From Candidatus Heimdallarchaeota archaeon (GTDB taxonomy: Archaea > Asgardarchaeota > Heimdallarchaeia > Heimdallarchaeales > Kariarchaeaceae): a stretch of DNA of 64,000 nt. The DNA lies in the NCBI GenBank assembly GCA_026702845.1, contig JADCLS010000001.1:310001-374000 (forward strand), in the 5' to 3' direction. Every line of letters starts with the position of its first letter. Within the stretch, counting starts at the first letter, position 1. This document shows, piece by piece, positions 1 through 9,336 of the stretch. A program made the position numbers and the translations under genes. Under the pieces are notes generated by a model. That model saw nothing but the letters and a program-made list of their open reading frames with translations. It was not told the DNA's origin and searched no databases.

Positions 1-1074
1 GAAATTGGGTCCATACAATTCTATCCCACGTTTTATTGTTGAGGAATCAAAACCAAAAAGTGTTAGATTCATCGATTTGATAAATCTATGTAATTCGGAT
101 AGCCTGAAGTATCTTATCCAGTTCCATTCACTTTTCAGATCATTTTTTGGGATAACTAGAGAGGTATTGGTTGTGATTTCTCTGAATTGAACATCTGTAT
201 CTCCCCTTGATTTTTGGGCATAGAGTAGTACTTCGTTGAATTCACTATCTTCAGAGAAAGAGAGTTTTTGATTATCTTGAATCAACTGGATCCTATCATA
301 CTTTTTTAGCAGTACATTGATAAAATCTTTTGAATAGCTTGATGAGAATGTAGATCCAGGTAAAACAGAGAATAAATAACCCCTATGATTCAGAAGGTGA
401 TCTGCCAGAAATAAGGCATAGGTATGTAGACCTGTATGTTTACTTACATCTGCTTTTATCCATTTATGGATGAGGGAGTGAGTGTGATCAGAGATGTGCA
501 TCGCTCTTGTAAAAGGAGGATTCATAATGATAAGGTCAACTTTTGGTATTTCTAGGCCAAATGCATCATTTATTGATGCATGAATTGAGACATCAGGAAA
601 TCGGTGATATATGCGAAGTTTAGCCAGTAATACTGGAAATTCTTGGATATCATTGATATACACAGTTTCTGCATGGAACTCCTTTAGAAATGCAGTTATT
701 AGTCTACCTGATCCACAAAATGGATCTGCAATTGAGTTAATATCATCAAAAGCTAAATCTTTGATGAGGGAGATGGCATCCTGAGTATAGTTAGATGCAG
801 TAACTTTTCTCGTAACACTATCCAAGTAATGTTGATACCAAGTGCCAATTATATCATCATCAAACAGAATATCTAAATTTCTCATCACAGTATCATAACT
901 TGATTCTGGAATATCTATTCCAGTTGAATATTGCATAGCAAGATCTACTAGAGGATCATGGTGCCCAAATTGTGTAAGATAATACTTTCCTAGAATTGCA
1001 GAAATTAAGTCAAAAGGAGCAATATTGCCACTCTGAAGAAATTGTTCGAACGATTTGATATTCTGCAAGTCCAT
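1..1074 (-). CDS. Adenine-specific DNA methyltransferase-like protein, C-terminus cut by window edge
   Basis: Open frame read on the minus strand from ATG at 1074 to the left edge without a stop, 358 codons. The SAM-binding motif I (ADPFCGSGR) is at residues 116-124 and the amino-methyltransferase motif IV (NPPF) at 185-188, in the I-then-IV order of N6-adenine DNA methylases. About 100 residues of helical sequence precede motif I. The NPPF motif means an exocyclic amino group (adenine N6, or possibly guanine N2 in RNA) is the expected target. No restriction endonuclease is visible beside it, but the downstream side is outside the window. RNA methylases share DPFCGSG, so DNA as substrate is likely, not certain. 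Confidence 0.8.
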   Translation of the reverse strand, partial: MDLQNIKSFEQFLQSGNIAPFDLISAILGKYYLTQFGHHDPLVDLAMQYSTGIDIPESSYDTVMRNLDILFDDDIIGTWYQHYLDSVTRKVTASNYTQDAISLIKDLAFDDINSIADPFCGSGRLITAFLKEFHAETVYINDIQEFPVLLAKLRIYHRFPDVSIHASINDAFGLEIPKVDLIIMNPPFTRAMHISDHTHSLIHKWIKADVSKHTGLHTYALFLADHLLNHRGYLFSVLPGSTFSSSYSKDFINVLLKKYDRIQLIQDNQKLSFSEDSEFNEVLLYAQKSRGDTDVQFREITTNTSLVIPKNDLKSEWNWIRYFRLSELHRFIKSMNLTLFGFDSSTIKRGIELYGPNF

Positions 1075-1257
1075 ATGTTCTTTCTTCACTGTGTTTTAAT
1101 TCAATGTTGGTAGCTAACTGGAAATGGAAGAGTACTTTTTTTTTCCCAATATTTCTGATCAATTATCTGACGTTATTATCAATTTATTTTTATTCTCCAA
1201 ATATGATTCTGAATTGTTCAAGATTTGACAAATGCGCAGAATCTTGATTGCCCTAAC

Positions 1258-1372
1258 GAGGGGGTCGCCCAGCCTGGTCAACGGCGCAGGGTTTAGGTCA
1301 TAGCCCTCTGAGGATGGCGTGTAAACGCCCCTGTCTTTCAGAAGTTCGTGGGTTCGAATCCCACCTCCCTCA
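1258..1372 (+). tRNA. tRNA-Leu (anticodon UAG) with a 30-nt intron
   Basis: Acceptor stem 1258-1264 pairs with 1365-1371 (one G-U), discriminator A at 1372, no encoded CCA. T-arm GTGGG/CCCAC with loop TTCGAAT; a long variable arm marks a class II tRNA. Anticodon stem CAGGG (1287-1291)/CCCTG (1329-1333) with loop TTTAGG + C; anticodon TAG at 1294-1296 means Leu. The intron 1298-1327 sits between positions 37 and 38; TTTA and TAAA pair to form the 4-bp helix flanked by bulges GGT and CGC, a canonical bulge-helix-bulge that the archaeal tRNA splicing endonuclease would cut. Confidence 0.93.
1298..1327 (+). other. tRNA-Leu intron (bulge-helix-bulge)
   Basis: Thirty-nucleotide intron after position 37. 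Removing it leaves a 7-nt anticodon loop (TTTAGGC). Both predicted cuts fall after the second base of the 3-nt bulges. Confidence 0.85.
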
Positions 1373-1376
1373 TTAT

Positions 1377-2567
1377 TTATTTACAATCAGCAATGCTTGT
1401 GTTTCTTTTTTTATTTAAAATAGGGATAATAGCCAACGGTATCAAACCTAGGAACTCGAATCCAGGTCCATCTTCATAAATAGGATCACCAAGATCTGAA
1501 CATTCACTCTCATCAACCTCTTCTCCCTCTAGATAGATATGATAATCAGGAAGATGTTGTCCTTTGTAGATTGGTGCTTCTGCAATTTGACAGCCCATTT
1601 TCAGTAATTTCAAATCTCCAATTGATATTTTTCCATCAAACAGGTATGAGAGATATGATTGGTCAGAATCTCTTGGAAAATATTCTCCCCAGTCCCAGTT
1701 TGATCCTATGGGGTTTGCTGCATACATACCGAATCCTCCACCATTATCTCCCAAAATGACACCATACTCTTGCAATGCTATTGCAATTGTTTTATCCTGT
1801 TCATTTAAACCTAGGCTATCGATATCTATTGCTGGATCAAGCTGTAATCTTCCTCCTTCAGGAATTGCAAATTCTGCATCTGAACTACCATCCGATTCTG
1901 AAGCTGGTCGAATTGGCCCACCAGCTTTAACGTATAAGTCATCGATTGAGAAGAAGAGTGCATGATCAATCTTACCATTCAGAATCTCATTTGGCAAAAT
2001 TACTCCAGTAGATGCAGCAAACCCAGAACCCCTTGCAGATAGACCATAGTAATACACCCCATCTGAATCTAAGGAGATGGTATTTCCCCAACCTGCTTTC
2101 CAATCACCTAATAGAGTCTTGGATGTCTCCCATAAGTCATATTCTATTCTATTTTCGAGATCGATAACCACAAGATGTGCATCTCCCTCCGGATCTGGTT
2201 CTGCTCCATCAGGTATAGGCATACCTTCAATTGTATCAAAATCATCACTCCATTTCTCAGTCAATTTTACATCATAACGAGGCGTATTCTCATCTGCAAA
2301 GTATATAGGATAGGACCATTCATCAACCGTAACAAATATTTTATCTCCCACCTGATTTGTTTTCAGAAAATCGGTATATGATTTTGAATCTTCTTCATAA
2401 GCTGCATTTTCGGGGATTTTCATATTAAAGGGGGAAGTGCTATTAAAAAGGGTCAAATCATCTGGAAATGGGTGATCGGTTATACTATCTATCTCAACAC
2501 CAACGATTATACCTGGTATTAGAATGACCACAACTGTCATAGATGTGATCAATAAAATCGATTTCAT
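1377..2567 (-). CDS. Secreted, membrane-anchored protein of unknown function
   Basis: 396 aa. An N-terminal hydrophobic segment (about residues 4-23) looks like a signal peptide, and a second hydrophobic stretch at about 370-384 followed by KKR looks like a C-terminal membrane anchor. The 340 residues between are acidic and would lie outside the cell. The middle part (HLVVIDLENRIEYDLWE, then aromatic/Gly-rich stretches and a segment ending in KIDHALFFS) recalls large uncharacterised extracellular proteins of actinobacteria, but I cannot name the family. It ends five bases from the convergent tRNA-Leu. No catalytic motif is obvious. Confidence 0.75.
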   Translation of the reverse strand: MKSILLITSMTVVVILIPGIIVGVEIDSITDHPFPDDLTLFNSTSPFNMKIPENAAYEEDSKSYTDFLKTNQVGDKIFVTVDEWSYPIYFADENTPRYDVKLTEKWSDDFDTIEGMPIPDGAEPDPEGDAHLVVIDLENRIEYDLWETSKTLLGDWKAGWGNTISLDSDGVYYYGLSARGSGFAASTGVILPNEILNGKIDHALFFSIDDLYVKAGGPIRPASESDGSSDAEFAIPEGGRLQLDPAIDIDSLGLNEQDKTIAIALQEYGVILGDNGGGFGMYAANPIGSNWDWGEYFPRDSDQSYLSYLFDGKISIGDLKLLKMGCQIAEAPIYKGQHLPDYHIYLEGEEVDESECSDLGDPIYEDGPGFEFLGLIPLAIIPILNKKRNTSIADCK

Positions 2568-2801
2568 GAGTACTTTTCCTTGTCTCCATTCATAAACCCT
2601 CAGTAAAACATTTTCTGATCTTCTAACCTGCTCATCAATTTTTGTATTTGCGAGTAATTTGTAGATAATTTCATTCTTAGTTCTGCTATTTTGGGTATTC
2701 AGTTGATGATTAGGTCGATAATATGATTTTTTGTGAAAAAAAATTATAATTTTATTATATTATCGTGCTCAAAATTAATTGATTTTACGTAACCAGTTAA
2801 C

Positions 2802-3398
2802 TTAATAGATGAAAGGTATGAATTTCTTGGTTCCATCCTGATAGTGTACATACTCATCACCAAAATGTTTTACCAGAAGCTCTTCCTCTTGATCTACGGT
2901 TTTTACATAACCTATGAATCCAATTAACAAAAGATGAAACATATAATTTGATACGAGCAGTGGTAACCCAATGAAGCCTAATAGGTAGAAAGTATAAGTG
3001 GGATGTCTTATCCAACGATAAGGCCCTGTAGTAATTAAAGGGATAGTTTCATTCAACCCCCAGCTAGCAGCATATCTACCTCTTTTGATTCTTGCCCATA
3101 TCGCTAGTATCACTCCCAAAGAAAATATAATTGCTCCTATCATTTGTAGTTTAACTGTTTGGTTGTACAAAAACGTGGTAGGATACCAGCCAAATACTAT
3201 TGCATACCAAATGATCCAGAATACAATTGAGAAAATACCAAGCAATGAATTCATCAATGCTGATTGTGATACTCCATAATCAATGAGCTCTTTGGATCTA
3301 TCACGTTTTAGTATCATGAAAATATCCATTGGATAATGTATGACAATATACAGGAGTAGATTGACAGCGAAGATGATCCTAATTACCTGCTCATCCAT
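2802..3398 (-). CDS. Isoprenylcysteine carboxyl methyltransferase-like membrane protein
   Basis: 198 aa, about five hydrophobic segments. The C-terminal half carries the family signature GPYRWIRHPTY at 125-135 and the second SAM-site motif EEELLVKHFGDEYVHY starting near 171, as in ICMT and phospholipid N-methyltransferases. These enzymes transfer a methyl group from SAM to a membrane-embedded substrate; the substrate here is unknown. It lies 71 nt downstream of the DUF35 gene on the same strand, so it may be cotranscribed with the thiolase pair. The Ras-like GTPase in this window has no CaaX box, so protein prenylcysteine methylation is not supported. Confidence 0.8.
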   Translation of the reverse strand: MDEQVIRIIFAVNLLLYIVIHYPMDIFMILKRDRSKELIDYGVSQSALMNSLLGIFSIVFWIIWYAIVFGWYPTTFLYNQTVKLQMIGAIIFSLGVILAIWARIKRGRYAASWGLNETIPLITTGPYRWIRHPTYTFYLLGFIGLPLLVSNYMFHLLLIGFIGYVKTVDQEEELLVKHFGDEYVHYQDGTKKFIPFIY

Positions 3399-3469
3399 AG
3401 TAATACTATGAGAACAATTAATACTTATTAATTTGTAATCAATAAGGCCAAATTGTCATTCAATATAAA

Positions 3470-3853
3470 TTATTTAGGAATCCAACGTAATCGTTGTGCA
3501 CCTTCCATACCATCCTCAAATGCTGCCACTACATCCATACCAAAATCAGGTTCTATCCCTTCAGGAAATCTCAGGATACCTGTCAATCTCTCACCATTTG
3601 TTAGTTCAACAATAGCGAGGGTATAAGGTGCAAGATCCACATAGGTAGGTGGGGCGATATGAATCTCAGTCCATGTGATTATTTTTCCTTCAGTCTCTAC
3701 TGTGGTAAAGTCAATGTTATCTGACCAACACTTATTGCATAATGGTCGAGGAGGTACTGAAATAGATTTACAATCTTCACATATTGATCCGATGATCCTA
3801 TTCTGATTGATTGCCTCCTCGTATGATTTTATAGCTCTTACTACTTCTCTCAT
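3470..3853 (-). CDS. DUF35 OB-fold / zinc-ribbon protein (acyl-CoA-associated)
   Basis: 127 aa from ATG at 3853. An N-terminal rubredoxin-like zinc ribbon uses Cys 25, 28, 39 and 42, followed by an OB-fold (ITWTEIHIAP...LAIVELTNGERLTG). In archaea this family bridges acetoacetyl-CoA thiolase and HMG-CoA synthase, binding CoA and channelling the intermediate of the mevalonate pathway. The upstream gene is a thiolase ending at 3855. I prefer ATG 3853 over an in-frame TTG at 3871 because the TTG lies within the Shine-Dalgarno GAGAGGGG, which is 8 nt before the ATG. HMG-CoA synthase is not in this window. Confidence 0.88.
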   Translation of the reverse strand: MREVVRAIKSYEEAINQNRIIGSICEDCKSISVPPRPLCNKCWSDNIDFTTVETEGKIITWTEIHIAPPTYVDLAPYTLAIVELTNGERLTGILRFPEGIEPDFGMDVVAAFEDGMEGAQRLRWIPK

Positions 3854-3854
3854 G

Positions 3855-5039
3855 TTAGTTTCCCCTCTCAAAAATATGTGTGACTATTGTACTACCTGAT
3901 CCTCCAAGATTCTGTGTCATACCAATATTAGCATCCTTTAGCTGTCGATTATGTGCCATATCATTTAGCTGTTTGAATACCTCAACAATTTGACTCACAC
4001 CTGTTGCTCCGATTGGATGTCCCTTGGATTTCAATCCACCAGATAGATTTACTGGCATAGCTCCATCTTTATATGTGTCTCCTGCGAGAATTGCAGGGCC
4101 TGCCTCTCCTTTCTTGAAAAATCCCATATCCTCTAGAGCAACAATTTCAGCTATTGTGAAACAATCATGGACCTCAACAAAATCAATATCTGTGGGTTTA
4201 AGATTTGCCCTCTCATAAGCTTTTCTGGCAGCTACCTTGGTCGTAGTAAATCCTGTGATATCTGGTCTATCATGCAAGGACATGGTATCACTGGCTTGAG
4301 CAAAAGATCTAACCTTGATTTTAGGTCCATCCATCTTCTTTGCCTGCTCCCAAGGTACAATGACCACTGATGCAGCACCATCAGTGATAGGTGAACAGTC
4401 ATATAGCCGTAATGGATCTGCAATCATGAGTGAATTCATCGCTTTTTCCATAGTAATTTCCTTTTGGAATTGTCCCAATTCATTATGAAGTCCATGTTTA
4501 TGATTCTTCACCGCAACAGCAGCTCTCATTTCAGCATTGGTTCCATATTCCTTTTCATGTGCTCTTGCTATCATGGCAAAAGCTCCAGGGAATGTTATAC
4601 CAAGGCTGACTTCATATTCGTTATCCGCACACATAGCTAGAGCTTCTGTTACATGTGATGTGGGTAGATTAGTCATCTTCTCTGCACCATTGGCGAGTAC
4701 AGTATCATAGATACCAGAACTCACCGCAATAATTCCCTGCATAACTGCTAAGCCACCCGAGGCACAAGCTGCTTCCACTCTGGTTGAAGGAGTATTTTTC
4801 AAACCCAGATAATCTGGAATTCCTGGGCCTGAATGCATCTGATGTTCGAATATATCAGGAGATAATATTCCATTGTAGATTGCATCTACCTCATCCCTCT
4901 TAATCCCAGCCATTTCTAAGGCTTCTTTGGCAGAACTCGTAATTAGTTCTCTTGAAGTAACTCGGCCTAGGACACCGAATTTTGTCATCCCAACGCCTAC
5001 AATACCGACTTCTCTCATATATGTATCTAGTTGCTCCAT
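3855..5039 (-). CDS. Thiolase family protein (acetyl-CoA C-acetyltransferase, archaeal/SCP-x type)
   Basis: 394 aa, normal family length. The nucleophile is Cys92 (EAACASGG); the catalytic His is in EVHDCF (291) and the second His in KGHPIGATG (341). It condenses or cleaves acyl-CoAs. The directly coupled DUF35 gene suggests the acetoacetyl-CoA step of mevalonate synthesis, since archaeal thiolase, DUF35 and HMG-CoA synthase form one complex; a beta-oxidation role is the alternative. A second in-frame ATG at residue 8 (position 5018) begins the sequence MREVGIVGVG, closer to the usual family N-terminus, so the first seven residues may not be translated. Confidence 0.9.
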   Translation of the reverse strand: MEQLDTYMREVGIVGVGMTKFGVLGRVTSRELITSSAKEALEMAGIKRDEVDAIYNGILSPDIFEHQMHSGPGIPDYLGLKNTPSTRVEAACASGGLAVMQGIIAVSSGIYDTVLANGAEKMTNLPTSHVTEALAMCADNEYEVSLGITFPGAFAMIARAHEKEYGTNAEMRAAVAVKNHKHGLHNELGQFQKEITMEKAMNSLMIADPLRLYDCSPITDGAASVVIVPWEQAKKMDGPKIKVRSFAQASDTMSLHDRPDITGFTTTKVAARKAYERANLKPTDIDFVEVHDCFTIAEIVALEDMGFFKKGEAGPAILAGDTYKDGAMPVNLSGGLKSKGHPIGATGVSQIVEVFKQLNDMAHNRQLKDANIGMTQNLGGSGSTIVTHIFERGN

Positions 5040-5172
5040 CTCACAAACATATAAAAAAATTGAATTTTTCGAGCTGAAAAAGTCACAAAAATGTTGATAA
5101 TACTTCTTAAGGACAATAAGAAAAGTAAGAAATTTATTTACTGCAAATTGCTTTAAATATAAAGTAGATGTG

Positions 5173-6510
5173 TCACGAGTAATTCTTTATATCTACTGCT
5201 TTCTTACATACAGGGCATGTATCATGTAATTTTACCCATTCAAGAAATTCAGAGCGATGAAAATGATATTCACAATGGATACAGATGACTTCCTTGTTTC
5301 GTTCATCATATTTGTTGGTTTTACAGATAACACATGTTTGACCAGAATACCCCTGATTATCTTCAATGCCTTCAATGTAGACATGTGTATCGTTCATCTT
5401 GAAATTATAGAATAAAACCATTCTTGTAACTAAATCTTTTACTGATTCAGATGTTGTGAATAATCTTAATGCAATATCATCAAAACTGATTTTTCGATAC
5501 TTGAAAATTAAATCTTTTACTAAGTATTCTGAGAGTAGGGGAACTCGTAATTTTTTAGCCAGTGCAAAATTCTCCTCGAAACGTTTCACAACCATAGTAT
5601 TATCTGGATCAATATTTATTGCTTCTTGCAAGATTTCCAAGGCTTCAAGGGGTAATTCAAGATTGGTAAAGGCATTGGCCTTGTTAAGGAGGATGGATGT
5701 ATTCAATGGATCATGAGATAAAGCTATATCATATTTTTCTATTGCAGAACGATATTTCCTTTGGTTCATCAATTTATTTCCTTGCATCAGATATTTCATC
5801 ACTGCATTCTTATCAATTAAACCTCCTTTGAATCTACCCTGTTCAATTCTTCTTTCATGTTCTGCAGCAAGTTGGTTTTTTCTCTCCAATTCAATTAATT
5901 TTTCCGATGATTTCCTCCTCTGCATGGCATAATTATTATTGGGATCCAATTCTAGCATTTTATAGATGATACGTAATTCATCCTCAATACTATTAATTTC
6001 GATGTAGATTTTACTGAGTTTCTCTAAAATTTTCAAAGAATTTGGATCAATTCGCAATATTTGTCTGAATATACTAATGGATTGATCATATATCCTTTCT
6101 GAAAAAAATATATCTGCCTTTAATTCTAGCATTTCTATTCTATCATTAATTATCGTATTTTCTGGATTTATTCTTCTAATCAAACTTAGAATACTGATCC
6201 ATTCTTCCCAATCATTAATATCATAATGTTCTGAATTATGAGTGATGTTGTATAGTATCAATTCCTTGAGATTTAGAATTGATATATCATCCGGCTCAGA
6301 AATTAAAATCAAATTCAAGAACTTAATCGCCTCTCGGGGTTTTTCATCCATAGATTGTTTTGCATATTCTAGAAATTCATGATTCTTCCTTTTAAGTATA
6401 TTTTGCTCCTTCAGACCCCTATTCACAAAATGGGTTAGTATCTCAATATATACCGTTTCAACATCTGTTTCATCTATTTTTTCATCAAGAAGTGCTAGTA
6501 ACTTATCCAC
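5173..6510 (-). CDS. TPR protein with winged-helix and RING-like zinc domain
   Basis: 445 aa, soluble. Helical repeats run from about residue 20 to 315; those around 130-195 and 235-310 read as TPRs (for example YRSAIEKYDIALSHDP). Residues 326-382 resemble a winged helix of PCI type (ISFDDIALRLFTTSESVKDLV). The C-terminus is a two-zinc module: Cys393, Cys396, Cys410, Cys413, His416/His418, Cys432, Cys435, ending in CPVC, with Glu where the sixth RING cysteine is often found. The order helical repeat, winged helix, RING is reminiscent of eukaryotic PCI or E3-type subunits. Divergent from the dikinase-like gene at 6692. Function unproven. Confidence 0.75.
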   Translation of the reverse strand: MDKLLALLDEKIDETDVETVYIEILTHFVNRGLKEQNILKRKNHEFLEYAKQSMDEKPREAIKFLNLILISEPDDISILNLKELILYNITHNSEHYDINDWEEWISILSLIRRINPENTIINDRIEMLELKADIFFSERIYDQSISIFRQILRIDPNSLKILEKLSKIYIEINSIEDELRIIYKMLELDPNNNYAMQRRKSSEKLIELERKNQLAAEHERRIEQGRFKGGLIDKNAVMKYLMQGNKLMNQRKYRSAIEKYDIALSHDPLNTSILLNKANAFTNLELPLEALEILQEAINIDPDNTMVVKRFEENFALAKKLRVPLLSEYLVKDLIFKYRKISFDDIALRLFTTSESVKDLVTRMVLFYNFKMNDTHVYIEGIEDNQGYSGQTCVICKTNKYDERNKEVICIHCEYHFHRSEFLEWVKLHDTCPVCKKAVDIKNYS

Positions 6511-6691
6511 AAGTATCTGAAATATGATATTCTGTACTTATTCTTATACATAATCGATATTTAATCAGATATTGGATAGAATTCACACTAAAACTGAATC
6601 AATAATAAAATTGCATGGACTTGGCCTTATTATAATCAAACTCTCTCAGTTTGTAGAAAACATTCATTTGATCTTAATATTGACCTGCGAT

Positions 6692-9331
6692 ATGTCCGAT
6701 ATCCTATCATTATCAAAAGTTGATATACTTGATTTGGACTTGGTGGGAGGAAAGGCTGCAAATCTTGGAGAATTGATAAAGGCTGGTATAAATGTACCTC
6801 CCGGAATTGTACTATCTACCAAAGTGTTCAGAGAATTCATAAAACCCATTGCTCCAGCTATTGAACATGAGATTGGATCCATTAGACATCGTGACTTGGA
6901 TTCTATAACATCTTGTGCTCATAAAATCAGAAAAATAATCATCCAAACATCATTTGATGATAAACAGATTGAAACCATCAAAAAACATCTACATGACTTT
7001 GAAGCTAGTTCTGTTGCTGTACGATCATCTGCAACCGCTGAGGATCTGGATTATGCATCTTTTGCTGGACAGCAGGACACCATTCTAAATCTAAAAGGTC
7101 ATGATAGTATATTCGCTGGAATTATTCAATGTTATGCTTCTTTGTATAATGCTCGAGCTATCATGTATCGAATCAATCACAAAATCGCTCATAATGAAGT
7201 AGATATTTCTGTGATTATCCAGAAAATGATTCCAGCAACCTCATCAGGAGTGTTATTCACTTTGAATCCAATTAATAACAACCCTGATGAGATGTTAATA
7301 GAATCAACCTTTGGACTTGGTGAGAGTTTAGTTTCTGGTGATGTTGATCCCGATCAGATAATAATTGATAAGCATTTAAATAAAGTGATTAAACAAAAGA
7401 TTGGTAAAAAAGAAATAATAAAACGGATTGCTGGAGATGTATTAATTCAGGAGCAAAATGAGGATATACGTTCTCAATGTTCAATAAGTGAAGAACAAAT
7501 CAGACAATTAATCTCAATTGCCCAGCATATAGAAAATCATTATGGTGCACCACAGGATATTGAATGGGCTTTTGAAAATAGTAATTTATTCATCATTCAA
7601 ACAAGACCCATCACTACCAATGTTAACTTGAAGGATGAAGATGAGTATTTCTGGACACGTGGGTATGCAGATGATTACTGGAATGATCCAGTATCTAATT
7701 TATTCTATGATCTACTTGGAGCACCTCTTATCGATATTGTGAATAATGAATTGAATTCGATTATGGGATATAGATGGGGAGATTTGCCCCTACTAAAATT
7801 ACACAAAAACCATGTCTATTTCAATCTACAGATCTTGAAACGCAAGGTGGAGAATGAGATTCCTGGATTCATCAGAGGAGACGATGTTCTCATATATTTC
7901 CCTGAAGAGGAGATGGAGTATGGCAAATCAGTCATGAAAAAGTTACCTTTCAAGATAACAAAACGTGTGGTGGCAGAACTTCGAGTAATGTTACATGATC
8001 CTGATGGTGCAATTAGTAACACTTCAGCTGTATATCATCAATGGTATCAAAACAAATTCAAACCCTTTTGTAATAAATTTGATATTCAGTTGGCAAAAAC
8101 AAATGATTTTTCTCGCTTAATAGTACTTGCCCGTGACCTGGAACATATTATGATCGATCATTTCAAACTTGTACGATACGGGCTACCTGTGCACAATCTA
8201 GGGATGAATTTGCTTTTGCGATCTTACTTGGAGAGATTAATTGGTATGAAAGATGCTGCTCAGTTTTATCCGATTCTAATATCTGGATTGGAACATAAAA
8301 CAAGTGAGACTAATGATCGAATTCATCAATTACTTCGATATATACGAGAAGATGATCGACTAAGGAAATTTATTGAACGTACTCCCTCGTCTAATTTGTA
8401 TCAAGAATTGAATAATTTACCTTTCCACAAATTCAACAAAGCATTCCAGCAGTTCATTACAGACTTTGGGGATAGAGGGTTCACCAGAGAACCATTCTAT
8501 CCAAGATGGAGAGAAGAACCAAAATATATCTTTGATCTACTTCAATCTCTATTAAGAGATAATAGAGATCTAGATAAGATTAGAGCGATGAATCTTCAGC
8601 AGAAGGAAGTAAAAGAACGAGAGCTATATTTCCGCATTCGTCGACAACCGTTTGGTTGGATACGATGGATAATTCTGACCTCTATTTTAAAATTCGCCAA
8701 AACTTACATCTCATTCAGGGAGATGCAGAGATTTTGTCTTGATATGTGGATTTCTCGAAACAGGCAAGTATATCTCAAAATAGGTGAAAATCTCACGAAG
8801 CATAAGATATTAGAATCAAAGCAAGATGTATTCTTTTTACAGAAATCAGAAATCATTTCATTCGATAGAATAGAGGTGTCTGAGGCTGAGAAAACTCAAA
8901 TCCAAGACTTGATTATGCAAAGGAGAGAAGATTTTAAACGATATGAATTCATTACTCCTCCAAAATTTCTTCATGGTTCTAGAGAATTTGATGATCCTGT
9001 ACCAGATTTATCCAATAGTCTGAAGGGCGTACCTGCCAGCTCTGGAATTGCCTCTGGAACAATCAGAATTGTGACCAATATCGATGATTTACCACTAGTT
9101 AGACCGGGAGAAATTCTAGTTGTACCTAAAACAGATCCTGGATGGACACCTGTATTTTCTATCATTGGGGGATTAATTACCGAAACTGGTGGAGTACTCT
9201 CACATGGTGCTGTAGTCTCAAGGGAATATGATATTCCAGCAATTACAAACATTCGTGATGCTTGCTCAATTTTTATGACAGGTCAGAGGGTAAGAGTTGA
9301 CGGGAACACTGGTATTGTAACTAGAGAGTAG
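6692..9331 (+). CDS. PEP-synthase/rifampin phosphotransferase-like dikinase
   Basis: 879 aa from ATG 6692; the open frame extends 40 codons further up, but homology begins at MSDILSLSKVDILDLDLVGGK. An N-terminal ATP-grasp PPDK domain (VRSSATAEDL...FAGQ, 110-127), a roughly 400-residue central region with no PEP-synthase similarity I can see, and a swivelling phosphohistidine domain at the very end with catalytic His838 (TGGVLSHGA). The PEP/pyruvate TIM barrel of true PEP synthase is absent. This order and length match rifampin phosphotransferases, which move the beta-phosphate of ATP through the His onto a small molecule. The native substrate is unknown. The next gene starts 6 nt downstream. 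Confidence 0.82.
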   Translation: MSDILSLSKVDILDLDLVGGKAANLGELIKAGINVPPGIVLSTKVFREFIKPIAPAIEHEIGSIRHRDLDSITSCAHKIRKIIIQTSFDDKQIETIKKHLHDFEASSVAVRSSATAEDLDYASFAGQQDTILNLKGHDSIFAGIIQCYASLYNARAIMYRINHKIAHNEVDISVIIQKMIPATSSGVLFTLNPINNNPDEMLIESTFGLGESLVSGDVDPDQIIIDKHLNKVIKQKIGKKEIIKRIAGDVLIQEQNEDIRSQCSISEEQIRQLISIAQHIENHYGAPQDIEWAFENSNLFIIQTRPITTNVNLKDEDEYFWTRGYADDYWNDPVSNLFYDLLGAPLIDIVNNELNSIMGYRWGDLPLLKLHKNHVYFNLQILKRKVENEIPGFIRGDDVLIYFPEEEMEYGKSVMKKLPFKITKRVVAELRVMLHDPDGAISNTSAVYHQWYQNKFKPFCNKFDIQLAKTNDFSRLIVLARDLEHIMIDHFKLVRYGLPVHNLGMNLLLRSYLERLIGMKDAAQFYPILISGLEHKTSETNDRIHQLLRYIREDDRLRKFIERTPSSNLYQELNNLPFHKFNKAFQQFITDFGDRGFTREPFYPRWREEPKYIFDLLQSLLRDNRDLDKIRAMNLQQKEVKERELYFRIRRQPFGWIRWIILTSILKFAKTYISFREMQRFCLDMWISRNRQVYLKIGENLTKHKILESKQDVFFLQKSEIISFDRIEVSEAEKTQIQDLIMQRREDFKRYEFITPPKFLHGSREFDDPVPDLSNSLKGVPASSGIASGTIRIVTNIDDLPLVRPGEILVVPKTDPGWTPVFSIIGGLITETGGVLSHGAVVSREYDIPAITNIRDACSIFMTGQRVRVDGNTGIVTRE

Positions 9332-9336
9332 ATTAA

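Noticed and set aside
5..190. Plus-strand open frame at the left edge
   Set aside because: It lies antisense to the methyltransferase gene, which carries clear motifs.
1136..1144. T9 run as a terminator
   Set aside because: No plus-strand gene lies upstream of it; for the minus strand it is a run of A before the methyltransferase start.
2802..3398. ICMT-like protein as methylating enzyme for the small GTPase
   Set aside because: The GTPase has no CaaX or terminal cysteine, so there is no prenylcysteine to methylate.
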